From: an uncultured Rhodopila sp.
Lineage (GTDB): Bacteria; Pseudomonadota; Alphaproteobacteria; Acetobacterales; Acetobacteraceae
DNA length: 64,000 bases
Reading direction: 5' to 3'
Assembly: GCA_903932145.1 (NCBI GenBank)
Contig: CAIZFE010000027.1
Location: 52,919-116,918 of the forward strand
Positions within the stretch are counted from its first letter, which is position 1; every line of letters begins with the position of its first letter. A program made the translations under genes and the position numbers. Positions 33,950 to 42,708 of this stretch are shown here, in pieces. The notes under the pieces were generated by a model that was not told the DNA's origin, searched no databases, and worked only from the letters and a program-made list of their open reading frames with translations.

Positions 33950-34326
33950 CCGCCGCACTCCTGGAAAAGGCCGAAAAGGCACTGGCATCCGCCAGACTTC
34001 TGCTCGACGCAAACGACAGCGACGGCGCGGTCAACCGAGCCTATTATGCCATGTTCGATGGCGCATTGGCCGCTTTGGCATGGACGGGCGTTCACGATCA
34101 TCACAAAACCCATGGTGGGGTGATCGGCAGCTTTGGACGCCACCTCGTTCAGGCCGGGCACCTCGCCCCGGAATTCGGACGCTCGTTCAATCGCATCCAG
34201 GAACTTCGCCTGACCGGGGATTATCTGCCGATCCCCGTGCCACTCGATAACGCGCGATCGGCGGTTCAGGAGGCCGCCGCCTTCGTCGGGGCCATACAGG
34301 TGTTGCTGACGACGCAACGATCATAA
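33946..34326 (+). CDS. HEPN-domain protein (toxin of HEPN/MNT pair)
   Basis: A 126-residue all-helical protein: LLEKAEKALASARLLLDAND, DGAVNRAYYAMFDGALAALA, then KTHGGVIGSFGRHLVQAGHL and ELRLTGDYLPIPVPLDNARS. The HEPN RNase motif is R-x4-6-H; here R31 is followed by AYYAMF and then Asp 38 where His is usual. The variant occurs in relatives and may lower or change RNase activity. Coupled by ATGA to the MNT gene. Confidence 0.87.
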   Translation: MTAALLEKAEKALASARLLLDANDSDGAVNRAYYAMFDGALAALAWTGVHDHHKTHGGVIGSFGRHLVQAGHLAPEFGRSFNRIQELRLTGDYLPIPVPLDNARSAVQEAAAFVGAIQVLLTTQRS

Positions 34327-34342
34327 CAAGAAAGGACAACCC

Positions 34343-35311
34343 ATGTCTTCCGAATCAATCCTCGGCACCGGCGACTTCCGCTACCGCCTGATCCCCGACT
34401 GGGCCCGCCTCCCCGACGGCTGGGATTTCAACGAGGTCGCCGCCGTTGCCGTCGACTCCCGCGACCAGGTCTATGTCTTCAGCCGCAGCGCCCACCCCGT
34501 CACCGTGTTCGACCGCGACGGCACCTTCCTCCGCTCCTGGGGCGAGGGCGTATTCAAGCGCGCCCACGGTCTCAGCATGGCGCCCGACGACACCATCTTC
34601 TGCACCGACGACGGCGACCATTCGGTGCGCCGCTGCACGCCGGAGGGCAAAATCCTGCTCACCCTCGGCACCCCCGGCACGCCAAAACCCTACATGGACG
34701 GCGAACCGTTCTGCCAGTGCACTCACACCGCGCTGTCACCCTCCGGCGACATCTATGTCTCCGACGGCTACGGCAACGCCCGCGTGCACAAATATGCGCC
34801 CGATGGCCGCCTGATCCTGTCGTGGGGCCAATCCGGTGTCGGTCCCGGTGAGTTCAACCTGCCGCACAACATCTGCTGCGACGCAGACGGCTGGGTCTAT
34901 GTCGCCGACCGTGAAAATCATCGTGTGCAGATCTTCAACGGCCAGGGACGATACGAAACCGAGTGGCGCAATCTGCATCGCCCGAGCGGGCTGTTTCTCG
35001 GGAAGGGCAGTTGCCCGTATTGCTATGTGGGCGAATGCGGCCCGACCTTCGGGTTCAGCCGCAACGCGTCGAATCTCGGCCCCCGTGTCTCCATCGTCAA
35101 CAAACAGGACGGCACAATTCTCGCTCGGCTGGGCGACCGGACGCCCGACAATTTCCCCGGGCCGTTCACATCGCCGCACGGCATCGCCGCTGACTCGCGC
35201 GGTGATATTTACGTGGGCGAGGTCGCCAAAACTGGATGGGGCAACCTGTTTCCCGGCGTACCCGCGTCGCCGCCACGGGCCGTGCTGCAAAAGCTTATAA
35301 AGCTGGACTGA
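34343..35311 (+). CDS. NHL-repeat beta-propeller protein (PAL-like)
   Basis: A 322-residue beta-propeller with about six NHL repeats, for example VAVDSRDQVYVFSRSAHPVT, LSMAPDDTIFCTDDGDHSVR, LSPSGDIYVSDGYGNARVHK and CDADGWVYVADRENHRVQIF. The closest described type is peptidyl-alpha-hydroxyglycine alpha-amidating lyase, though Cys-rich FCQCTH and CPYCYVGECG segments are unusual. There is no signal peptide, so the protein is probably cytoplasmic. The start has AAAGGA upstream. Confidence 0.87.
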   Translation: MSSESILGTGDFRYRLIPDWARLPDGWDFNEVAAVAVDSRDQVYVFSRSAHPVTVFDRDGTFLRSWGEGVFKRAHGLSMAPDDTIFCTDDGDHSVRRCTPEGKILLTLGTPGTPKPYMDGEPFCQCTHTALSPSGDIYVSDGYGNARVHKYAPDGRLILSWGQSGVGPGEFNLPHNICCDADGWVYVADRENHRVQIFNGQGRYETEWRNLHRPSGLFLGKGSCPYCYVGECGPTFGFSRNASNLGPRVSIVNKQDGTILARLGDRTPDNFPGPFTSPHGIAADSRGDIYVGEVAKTGWGNLFPGVPASPPRAVLQKLIKLD

Positions 35312-35352
35312 TAGCAGCAGCGGCTTAACAATGCAGCGATCGCGTTCCCTGT

Positions 35353-35441
35353 CGTCATGGTGCGCGAAGGGCGCACCATCCACATATCTGAATTAATTCA
35401 TTAAAGACGTGGATGCCGAAAAGACGTGGATGCCGACCGGA
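35353..35441. repeat. Dispersed REP-type palindromic repeat
   Basis: GTCATGGTGCGCGAAGGGCGCACCATCC-like start (35353 on), an AT-rich spacer, then two copies of AAGACGTGGATGCCGA. The same AAGACGTGGAT and CGTCATGGTGCGC modules recur at 40136-40224 and 42709-42828, so this is a member of a family of mosaic palindromes. Confidence 0.65.
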
Positions 35442-35517
35442 GCCTGTGCCAGGGCCTGACCCGGGTATCAGCATGACGGGGTATGGCCGGCCGAGAGTCG
35501 GTGTCAAGCCGCTGGTA

Positions 35518-35838
35518 TCAGGCTGCGTGGTGCTCGCTTACGCGGATGCTTCCGTGCCGGTCGATCTTGCGGACGCTGATGTCAACATCACGATCAAGGC
35601 TGGTCAAAAATTCCATCAGGCGCCCCATGGAGAACCCCGACAGCTTATAGTTCGCCAGCGCCGAGATCTCCGGTTGAGTGCAACCCAGCGATTCAGCGGC
35701 TTCACGTTGCCGGATTTTCTTCTCGGCAAGCGCATTGTTCAATGCGGCTGTGAGTTTTACCTTGGCCTTCTTCTCCGACGCGTCAGGCAGACCGAGATCC
35801 GCGAAGACGTTCCCGCTACCCGGAATGATCCTGTCCAT
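35518..35838 (-). CDS. HigA-type antitoxin (Xre HTH)
   Basis: A 106-residue protein. AAGGAG lies seven bases before the ATG at 35838. It has VFADLGLPDASEKKAKVKL, then the HTH QREAAESLGCTQPEISALAN and an LSGFSMGRLMEFLTSLDRDV segment, as in the HigA2/Gp49-linked antitoxins. Its toxin partner upstream on the same strand is frameshifted, so this may be a free antitoxin or solitary regulator. Confidence 0.9.
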   Translation of the reverse strand: MDRIIPGSGNVFADLGLPDASEKKAKVKLTAALNNALAEKKIRQREAAESLGCTQPEISALANYKLSGFSMGRLMEFLTSLDRDVDISVRKIDRHGSIRVSEHHAA

Positions 35839-35891
35839 GGATTGCTCCTTCATATCTCTCCTACCTTGCTATTCGCCAACGCCCTCATCCA

Positions 35892-36243
35892 TCACCGGGC
35901 GGATCGCAACCGTCGCTCGACCATCTCGATGGTTCGCTGGACCGTTGTGATCCCTCTGCGAGATCTTTTCTGAAACGCGTGCAGGACATAGACCGCGTGT
36001 TGAAGTCGCACCGTATAGACTGCTCGGTAGGTATCAGTTCGGAGGTTCTCAATCACTTCGAATACACCGGCCCCCGCTCCCCCGCCAAGGTTTCGCTCTG
36101 GCAGCTTTTCCGCCAAATCGAGCGGCGCTGAGCGCTGCTCCCATCTCATCCTGAACCTCCGAGGGGAAGCCGCGCAGATCGTCCAGCGAGGATCCAACCC
36201 ATCGAAGCGGCCGTTCGTCTTCGCCCGCCGGAATTCGGATCAT
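35892..36243 (-). pseudogene. HigB/RelE-type (Gp49-like) toxin, frameshifted
   Basis: Two overlapping frames make up one Gp49-like toxin. The 36243-36085 frame gives RPLRWVGSSLDDLRGFPSEV, QDEMGAALSAARFGG and AKPWRGSGG. The other frame continues with AGVFEVIENLRTDTYRAVYT, VRLQHAVYVLHAFQKRSRRG and ends at 35892. The break lies in a G-rich run (reverse strand of 36070-36085); loss of one G or gain of two would restore a full-length toxin of about 115 residues. It may be inactivated or a sequencing error. The adjoining antitoxin gene is intact. Confidence 0.82.
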
Positions 36244-36370
36244 CGTCAAGTTATATAAAAATTTAGATAAAAATCAACCTCGTATCCTGTCACCTGACCC
36301 GGGTGATGGTTCGATGCGGTCTCAGACCACCGTGACCCGCAGCTTGCGACATCCACCACCGCACCTCGCG

Positions 36371-36383
36371 TCGCAATTTGCGA
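36371..36383. promoter_or_regulatory. Palindrome TCGCAA-T-TTGCGA near the glmS sigma-54 promoter
   Basis: Perfect 6-base arms with one central base, starting 42 bases before the -24 box at 36413. It shares TTGC/GCAA half-sites with palindromes near the other sigma-54 promoters, so it could bind the activator encoded at 50271-51902. Confidence 0.4.
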
Positions 36384-36412
36384 AAACAAGCCGAAACACG
36401 CCTGAAACCAAC

Positions 36413-36428
36413 TGGCACGCCCCTTGCG
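36413..36428 (+). promoter_or_regulatory. Sigma-54 promoter of glmS
   Basis: TGGCAC at 36413-36418, five bases, TTGC at 36424-36427: an exact -24/-12 match (GG-N10-GC). Transcription would start near 36439, giving a leader of about 30 bases before glmS. Confidence 0.7.
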
Positions 36429-36467
36429 ATGAAGCATTCATCGAAACGCTTCAAAGGGGTATCTGTC

Positions 36468-38258
36468 ATGTGCGGCATCGTTGGAATGGTAAACGGACAT
36501 CCGGTCGCCCGTGACCTCGTGACCGCACTCGGGCGCCTGGAATATCGGGGCTATGACTCCGCGGGCGTCGCGGTCGCCGGCCCCGGTTTTGAGGTCCATA
36601 AGGTGATCGGCGGCACCACCGAACTCATGGGCAAGGTCGGCAACGGCTTCGCCGGGCATGCCGGCATCGGCCACACCCGTTGGGCCACCCATGGCCGCGC
36701 CGAAGTGCGCAACGCCCACCCGCATGTGTGGGACGGTGTCGCGGTTGTCCATAACGGCATCATCGAAAACTACCACGACCTGCGCGGCCGTATGATCGCC
36801 AATGGCGAAACGTTTGAGAGCGACACCGACAGCGAAGTCATCCCGCACCTGATCGCCGCGGCCCGCAAGGCTGGCGCCGCCCCGATGGACGCCGTCCGCG
36901 AGGCCTGCACCGAGTTGCATGGCGCCTATGCCATCGCGGTTCTGTTCCAGGACGTTCCGGATCGTGTGGTTGTCGCCCGTCAGGGCAGCCCTGTGATGGT
37001 CGCTCGCGGCCGGAACGTGGCGGCGGTGGCCTCCGATCCCTCGGCGTTGTCCGCTCTGTGCGATGATTACGCCGCGCTGGAAGATGGCGATCTGGCCGAA
37101 CTGTCGAACCACGGCGTCACCATCTTCGGACGTGATGGCCAACTGGCCCAACGTTGCTGGCAAAAAGTGGAGGGCGCCGAGGAAGAGGCCGCCGCCGGCC
37201 TGTTCGGATCATTCACCCGAGCCGAAATCGCGGCGCAGCCGGTGGCCTTGCGCAACACGGATGCGGCGCTGGCCGGCCGGGCGATCCCACAGGCGATCGC
37301 CGATGCCGAACGCCTGGTGGTGGTTGCCTGCGGAAGCTCCATGTATGCCGCCTCGACCGTTCGTCCCTGGATCGAGAAGCTGACTGGTCTTCCGTGTGAC
37401 CTTGAAATCGCCAGCGAATACCGCACCCGCGAAGCGCCGTTGTCGCGCGGCACCGTTGGTATCCTGGTGTCCCAGTCCGGCGAAACCGCCGACACCATGG
37501 GCGTGATGGAGATGCTGAAGGCACGTAATGTCCCGATCGTCGCGGTGGTAAACGTGCAGCACTCCCAGATGGCCCGAGGCGCCGATCTGCTGTGGCCGAC
37601 GATGGCCGGGAAGGAACAGGGCGTGGCCGCGACCAAAAGCTTTACCTGCCAGATGCTGGCGCTGATCCGCTTCGGCCTGGCGCTGGGCCTGGCGCGCGGC
37701 ACCGTCACCTCCGGCACGCTGGTCGCCGTCGAACGCGAACTCGCCGGCCTGGCCGTCGTCTGCGCTCGGGCGGAAATGCTGGAAGGCCAGTTCGAAGCCG
37801 TCGCCGAACGCCTGGTGCGGGAAGGCGAGGCCTTGTTCATCGGCCGCGGGTCGGCCGCTGCCCTGGCGAATGAAGGTGCGCTGAAGCTGAAGGAACTGTC
37901 CTACCTGCGCGCCGAGGCCTATGCCGCCGGTGAACTAAAGCACGGTCCGATCGCGATGATCCGTGAGGGTTCGCCGGTGATCGTCTGTGCCGGGGCCGGC
38001 CAGCATGCGGGCAAGTCCCTGGCGAATGCCGAGGAAGTCCGGGCGCGTGGCGGCTATGTGATCGCACTGGTAGACGATGCCTCGGCGGCGGCTTTCGCGC
38101 CGGTCGCCGATGAGATGATCGTGCTGCCTGGCGCCGGCCTGGGCACGCTGTTCGCTCAGGCGGTGGCGATGCAACTGATCGCGGTGCACGCCGCCGTGGT
38201 GCTGCGTCACCCGGTTGACCGGCCGCGCAATCTCGCCAAGTCTGTAACGGTGGAATAA
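36468..38258 (+). CDS. glmS: Glutamine-fructose-6-phosphate aminotransferase
   Basis: A 596-residue enzyme that makes glucosamine-6-phosphate, the precursor of UDP-GlcNAc. Start ATG at 36468 (AAAGGGG upstream) gives MCGIVGMVNGHPVARDLVTA, so Cys2 becomes the N-terminal nucleophile. The glutaminase part has GRLEYRGYDSAGVAVAG, HTRWATHGRAEVRNAHPH and NGIIENY. Two SIS domains follow (VVVACGSSMYAASTVRPWIE, LVSQSGETADTMGVMEML and IGRGSAAALANEGALKLKEL), ending LAKSVTVE. Its position at the head of a sugar-polymer region, behind a sigma-54 promoter, suggests supply of amino sugar for EPS; a second glmS may exist elsewhere. Confidence 0.97.
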   Translation: MCGIVGMVNGHPVARDLVTALGRLEYRGYDSAGVAVAGPGFEVHKVIGGTTELMGKVGNGFAGHAGIGHTRWATHGRAEVRNAHPHVWDGVAVVHNGIIENYHDLRGRMIANGETFESDTDSEVIPHLIAAARKAGAAPMDAVREACTELHGAYAIAVLFQDVPDRVVVARQGSPVMVARGRNVAAVASDPSALSALCDDYAALEDGDLAELSNHGVTIFGRDGQLAQRCWQKVEGAEEEAAAGLFGSFTRAEIAAQPVALRNTDAALAGRAIPQAIADAERLVVVACGSSMYAASTVRPWIEKLTGLPCDLEIASEYRTREAPLSRGTVGILVSQSGETADTMGVMEMLKARNVPIVAVVNVQHSQMARGADLLWPTMAGKEQGVAATKSFTCQMLALIRFGLALGLARGTVTSGTLVAVERELAGLAVVCARAEMLEGQFEAVAERLVREGEALFIGRGSAAALANEGALKLKELSYLRAEAYAAGELKHGPIAMIREGSPVIVCAGAGQHAGKSLANAEEVRARGGYVIALVDDASAAAFAPVADEMIVLPGAGLGTLFAQAVAMQLIAVHAAVVLRHPVDRPRNLAKSVTVE

Positions 38259-38305
38259 CGGCCCCCGGGTCCCCGTCCGAAACGTCCGTACCAGCGAGGC
38301 TCCCG

Positions 38306-39010
38306 ATGTCTGCCACCGCTCTGAAAGCCTGGATCAAGTCGCGCGAAACCCCGATGGCACGGTTTGCCTATGGGGCCGCGAAGGGGTTGAAGTCGATGCG
38401 TGTGCCGGTGATCCGCCCGCTGCATCGGACGCTGTATGGCCTGTACACCGGCGTGCGCGCGCTGTGGGGCGAGTTCGGACGTGTCGTCTGGTGGACTCCC
38501 CTATTTATCAGCCGGCTGGAAACGGCGGCGCCGGGGCTGCAACTTTACAGTGGCATGCCGCAGGTCATGGGCCCGCTCCGGATCGCGGTCGGCCGTGACG
38601 TTCGGATGTCGGGAATCTCCACTTTTATCGGACGCTCCGGCGCAGGCGAGCAGCCGTTGCTGCGGATCGGCGACAACGTCGATATCGGCTGGCAATGTGC
38701 ATTGTCGGTGGGCACCCGGATCGAGATCGGCGACAATGTCCGTCTCGCGGGGCGCTGCATGTTGGCCGGATTTCCGGGCCATCCGATGAACGCCACCGAC
38801 CGGGCGGCCGGGCTGCCCGATACGTCCGATCAGATTGGTGACATTGTGCTTGAACGCGATGTCTGGCTGGCGACCGGCGTGACGGTACTGGCCGGCGTGC
38901 GGATCGGGGCGGGCACCGTGGTGGCGGCCGGCAGTGTCGTCACTCGTGATCTTCCGCCCGGGGTTCTCGCGGCCGGGGTACCGGCGCGCATCATAAGGCC
39001 ATTGTCATGA
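38306..39010 (+). CDS. Hexapeptide-repeat acyltransferase
   Basis: A 234-residue left-handed beta-helix protein. The hexapeptide core starts near residue 90 (GPLRIAVGRDVRMSGISTFI), continues with LRIGDNVDIGWQCALSVGTR and DIVLERDVWLATGVTVLAGV, and ends with GTVVAAGSVVTRDLPPGVLA, then AGVPARIIRPLS. It probably O-acetylates or N-acylates a sugar of the exopolysaccharide. The gene is ATGA-coupled to the next glycosyltransferase. Confidence 0.9.
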   Translation: MSATALKAWIKSRETPMARFAYGAAKGLKSMRVPVIRPLHRTLYGLYTGVRALWGEFGRVVWWTPLFISRLETAAPGLQLYSGMPQVMGPLRIAVGRDVRMSGISTFIGRSGAGEQPLLRIGDNVDIGWQCALSVGTRIEIGDNVRLAGRCMLAGFPGHPMNATDRAAGLPDTSDQIGDIVLERDVWLATGVTVLAGVRIGAGTVVAAGSVVTRDLPPGVLAAGVPARIIRPLS

Positions 39011-40122
39011 CCGACCTGATTGTCTTTGGCGAGGATTGGGGCGGTCATCCGTCCTCGACCCAACACCTGATCAGCCATTTGCCGGGGCAGAACCGGGTGG
39101 TCTGGGTGAACTCGATTGGCCTGCGCCGGCCGCGGCTGACGTTGGCCGATGCCGGGCGCGCGTTGCGTAAAGTGGCGCAGGCTATCGGCGGCACAAAGCT
39201 GCCGGCCGCGCAACAGCACGATGCCCCCGGCCCGGTGATTCAGCCGGTCATTGTGCCGATGGCGCGCAGTGCGCCGTTGCGGGCGCTGAACCGGGCTTTG
39301 TTGAAGCGGAAGGTGGGTGGCGCGGTGCGCGCGGCGGGCCTGAAGCGGCCCATTCTGTGGATTTCCCTGCCGTCGGCGGTCGATGCGATCGGCTCGCTGG
39401 AGGAATCCGCCGTCGTCTATTACTGCGGCGACGATTTCGGGGCGCTGGCCGGCGTCGATCATGCGCGCTGCCTGGAGATGGAAGCGGAACTGGCGCGGCG
39501 GGCCGACCTGATCCTGGCGGCCAGTCCGGCGATGGCCGCCCGGTTTCCCGCCGAAAAGACCCGGGTGTTGCCGCATGGTGTCGATCTGGACCTGTTTCAG
39601 ACTCCGGCGCCGCGGGCCGCGGATTTGCCGGAGGGCAAGGTCGCCGGGTTCTATGGGACATTGGCGGAGTGGCTGGACTATGACCTGATCGCCGCCACCG
39701 CGAAACGCCTGCCGGACTGGCGTTTCGTGTTCATCGGTCATGTCGCGGCCGATATTTCCGCGATAAGCGGGTTGCCGAACGTGACGCTGCTGGGACCGCG
39801 TCCGCATGCGGAGCTGCCGCACTACGCGCAACATTGGTCGATTGGACTGATCCCATTCCTGGATAATGCCCAGATAAGGGCGTCCAATCCACTGAAGCTG
39901 CGCGAGTATCTGGCGGCGGGCCGTCCGATCGTCGCGACTCCGTTTCCGGCGTTGATGCCTTACGCCGAACACGTCTCCATCGCGACGACGGCGGAGGGCT
40001 TTGTCGAAGCCCTTATTGCTACGTCGGGGGACCGCAACACGCAGGTTCGGCGGGACGCTGTGGCAGGCGAAAGCTGGGATGCACGGGCGGCGCAAGCCGC
40101 TGCACTGATGGCTGAGTTGTGA
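39007..40122 (+). CDS. Glycosyltransferase (GT-B, family 1-like)
   Basis: A 371-residue GT-B enzyme: LIVFGEDWGGHPSSTQHLIS at the N-terminus, LKRPILWISLPSAVDAIGSL, then LILAASPAMAARFPAEKTRV and LPHGVDLDLF. The C-terminal donor domain has GFYGTLAEWLDYDLIAATAK, WSIGLIPFLDN and NPLKLREYLAAGRPIVATPF. It transfers a sugar in EPS assembly; donor and acceptor are unknown. It overlaps the previous gene and its stop overlaps a GTG of the next. Confidence 0.9.
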   Translation: MTDLIVFGEDWGGHPSSTQHLISHLPGQNRVVWVNSIGLRRPRLTLADAGRALRKVAQAIGGTKLPAAQQHDAPGPVIQPVIVPMARSAPLRALNRALLKRKVGGAVRAAGLKRPILWISLPSAVDAIGSLEESAVVYYCGDDFGALAGVDHARCLEMEAELARRADLILAASPAMAARFPAEKTRVLPHGVDLDLFQTPAPRAADLPEGKVAGFYGTLAEWLDYDLIAATAKRLPDWRFVFIGHVAADISAISGLPNVTLLGPRPHAELPHYAQHWSIGLIPFLDNAQIRASNPLKLREYLAAGRPIVATPFPALMPYAEHVSIATTAEGFVEALIATSGDRNTQVRRDAVAGESWDARAAQAAALMAEL

Positions 40123-42656
40123 GGCGTTGCCTCACCGTCATGGCGGGCGAAGGCCCGCCATCCACGTCTTTCGGCATGCCATACGAGCAAAGACGTGGAT
40201 GGCGGGCCTTCGCCCGCCATGACGAGAATGATCTTCGCGTCCCACGGCGCAATAAAAACTGGAGGCTTTTGCGTCCAGGACTGCTGCGATGGGCGTTGGT
40301 GATGGTCCTGCTGCCACTCGGTTCTGTCTGCGCCGAAACCCGCCTCGATCTCGCGAATCCAGCGGAACTGACAGAGTTAGTGGTCAGCGGTGTGAACCAC
40401 GATGCCGAACCCCGAACGGTCACGATCCGGATTGATGACCGCCCCAACGCGGAATACACCGACCGCGTGAACGAGGAGCGGTCAATGCCGCCGGGTCCGT
40501 TCACGCTGCATCTCCGGATCGCCTTGCTGCGCACGCCCCGGCAGCGGGCGCTCAATCTGGCGACGGTGTTCCGGGCACTTGCGTTTGTGCCGGATGGCGG
40601 GTCGGTCGTTCTTGAGCCGTTGCGGCTGGAATCCCCGCCGCGGCTTCCGCCCGGGGTGCGGGGCTGGTTTTTTGGCCCACCTGCCGCCGTGCCGCTGGAG
40701 GGTTTTGAGTCCGTCCAGCCGGGGGACCCGCGCATCAGCGGTCCGCATGTCGAAGCCATCGTTCGGCCGGGCGGCGATCCGGTCCTGGCCTATGGCGTGC
40801 GGCTGACCCGCTTTGCCACCGTTTTGCCGCCGGGGCGCTGGCGCGTCACGCTGTGGACGGAGGATCCCGGCGCCTGGGAGACACTGCCCGTGGTTTTGCA
40901 GCAGCGCATCCGGGTGAACGGTGCGGATATACTGTCGATGAGTCGGGATTACGCGGCCTGGATTCAGCAGCGTTACCTGGCCGGCCGTTCGCTGGAAGCT
41001 GACCCGCTTGAGGCGCCGTTCGCGGCGATCGGGGCGAAAAGAGGTGGCCGGGTCTCGGATATCGTCACGGTCGCTGACGATGGCGTTCTGGCGGTCGAAC
41101 TGGCCGGTTTTCCGCAAGCTGCGACGCATTTGGCAGCGCTGACCGCCGAACCGGCGGATGCGCCACCTGAGGCCGAGGCGGAAGTCGAAGCAATTCGAGC
41201 CGCGCGGTTCACTGAAAATTGGCCGGTGCTGCGGGGGCCGCCTGGTGTGACGCCCATCCCCCGCCTCGTCCTCGCAGGCGACGAATCGCCATCGTCGCCA
41301 TGTGATCCCGGGGGCATTGCTTGTGCGGTAACCGCCCCGGACGGCATCGTGATCCTGCGTTTTCGGGCATCGACCCAAGCGGCCACGATCGCCAATCCCA
41401 CCATTCTCTGGGACGATGCGCCGCTGCCCGCGCGGCTGCTTTGGGGCCAATGGCGCTGGCGCCGGCCGGGCGCGAACGCCGCGGGGCTGGTGTTCAGTGC
41501 CGGCCATCTGCGAGGGGACTCTACGTCGGTTCCGCTTCGGCCCGATTTGCCGCGGCCGCTCGTCGTCGTGGTTCGCGGCACCAAGCCGGGGATACACCAT
41601 GGCCGGATCAAGCTGCATACATCCGAAGGCGACGTCGAATCGCCCTTCGCGGTCGAGGTTCTGCCGGTTCATCGGCCGGAGTCCGCCGCCCGGGTTGGTC
41701 CGTTCCTGGGCTTTGCGGCGCATCTCCTCGGCACCCCGGAGTGGTCGAAAGAGGACGCCATTCGCGACGCCCGCGCGCAGGCCAAATGCGACATGGATGT
41801 GTTGGCCGGGTTGGGGCTGACCGCCGTGACCACGCCGTTGACCGCGCCCGAGGCCGATCCGGCGGCGTTTCTGGCCGATCTGCGGGCCGGTTTGGCCCGC
41901 TTTCCGGCCCCCGCTTTGGCCTACGAACCGCTGCGGGCCTATGCGTTGCATCACCAGCCGGCCGAAACCGCCGCGATGATCGCCACCACCAACGCCGCGA
42001 TTCGGCAGGCCGGCCTGCCGCCGGTGATCTGGAGCGTCGCGGACGAACCCGCCTACGCCGGCACGACCGCCGATATCCATCTGCTGGCCACTGCCATCCA
42101 CGCCGCCGATCCGGCCGCTCTGCTGGCCGGTCACCTGAATGATCCGAGGGACGCGGTGTTGTTGCCCGACCTGGCGATGGTCACCGTCAATCAAGGTTTC
42201 GGCGCCGATACAGCGGATATCGCGCGTCTGCGCGAGCGGGGGCTACGGCCGTGGCTGTATAACATGCCGTATCCGCGGCTGGCGGCTGGTGCGTATCTCT
42301 GGCGATCGGGTGCCGATGGCCTCCTACAATGGCATGCTCGGATGCCCACCGCCGATCCGTTCGACCCCACCGACGGCCGCGAGGGCGACGTCCAGTTTCT
42401 CTGGCCGACCCCGACAATCTGCGGCGCGCCCGATCTCGATGAGGATCTGTTGACTCTGGCTGAAGCTGCTGAGGACCTGCGCTGGTTCGCCTGGCTGGAC
42501 CAGCAGGCCGGCCAGTCGCCCGAGGCCGCCCAACTCCGGCGCCGCTTGCGGCTGGAGATTCCGGCCGACTGGCATGGCGCGGCCGGCATTCCGGAGGCCC
42601 GCCTCGTCGCCTGGCGCGAAGCGATCATCGCGTTGGCACGGAAGTTGAAAAGCTGA
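40119..42656 (+). CDS. Large exported protein of unknown function, possible glycoside-hydrolase fold
   Basis: The open frame is 845 codons from GTG 40119, which overlaps the preceding stop. However its first 35 codons run through a 36-base inverted repeat, so the true start is more likely downstream, for example TTG 40269 (795 residues) near GGAGG. A signal peptide follows (RWALVMVLLPLGSVCAE). The middle is beta-rich; residues about 560-845 look like a TIM barrel (LPPVIWSVADEPAYAGTTAD, VTVNQGFGAD and RPWLYNMPYPRLAAGAYLWR), reminiscent of DUF4091 glycoside-hydrolase-like proteins. A role in trimming or processing EPS is inferred. Confidence 0.72.
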   Translation: MRRCLTVMAGEGPPSTSFGMPYEQRRGWRAFARHDENDLRVPRRNKNWRLLRPGLLRWALVMVLLPLGSVCAETRLDLANPAELTELVVSGVNHDAEPRTVTIRIDDRPNAEYTDRVNEERSMPPGPFTLHLRIALLRTPRQRALNLATVFRALAFVPDGGSVVLEPLRLESPPRLPPGVRGWFFGPPAAVPLEGFESVQPGDPRISGPHVEAIVRPGGDPVLAYGVRLTRFATVLPPGRWRVTLWTEDPGAWETLPVVLQQRIRVNGADILSMSRDYAAWIQQRYLAGRSLEADPLEAPFAAIGAKRGGRVSDIVTVADDGVLAVELAGFPQAATHLAALTAEPADAPPEAEAEVEAIRAARFTENWPVLRGPPGVTPIPRLVLAGDESPSSPCDPGGIACAVTAPDGIVILRFRASTQAATIANPTILWDDAPLPARLLWGQWRWRRPGANAAGLVFSAGHLRGDSTSVPLRPDLPRPLVVVVRGTKPGIHHGRIKLHTSEGDVESPFAVEVLPVHRPESAARVGPFLGFAAHLLGTPEWSKEDAIRDARAQAKCDMDVLAGLGLTAVTTPLTAPEADPAAFLADLRAGLARFPAPALAYEPLRAYALHHQPAETAAMIATTNAAIRQAGLPPVIWSVADEPAYAGTTADIHLLATAIHAADPAALLAGHLNDPRDAVLLPDLAMVTVNQGFGADTADIARLRERGLRPWLYNMPYPRLAAGAYLWRSGADGLLQWHARMPTADPFDPTDGREGDVQFLWPTPTICGAPDLDEDLLTLAEAAEDLRWFAWLDQQAGQSPEAAQLRRRLRLEIPADWHGAAGIPEARLVAWREAIIALARKLKS
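40136..40224. repeat. REP-type 36-base perfect inverted repeat
   Basis: Arms at 40136-40171 and 40189-40224 are exact reverse complements (36 bases) around a 17-base spacer. The arms contain an inner GGCGGGC-GAAG-GCCCGCC hairpin and end in the CGTCATGGCGG and AAAGACGTGGAT modules seen in other copies. It lies at the junction of two genes and overlaps the 5' end of the 40119 frame. Confidence 0.85.
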
Positions 42657-42708
42657 CGTTACGCGACTAATATCAACCGGGGTAGAGGCCGTCTCTGGCA
42701 GAGCATCC

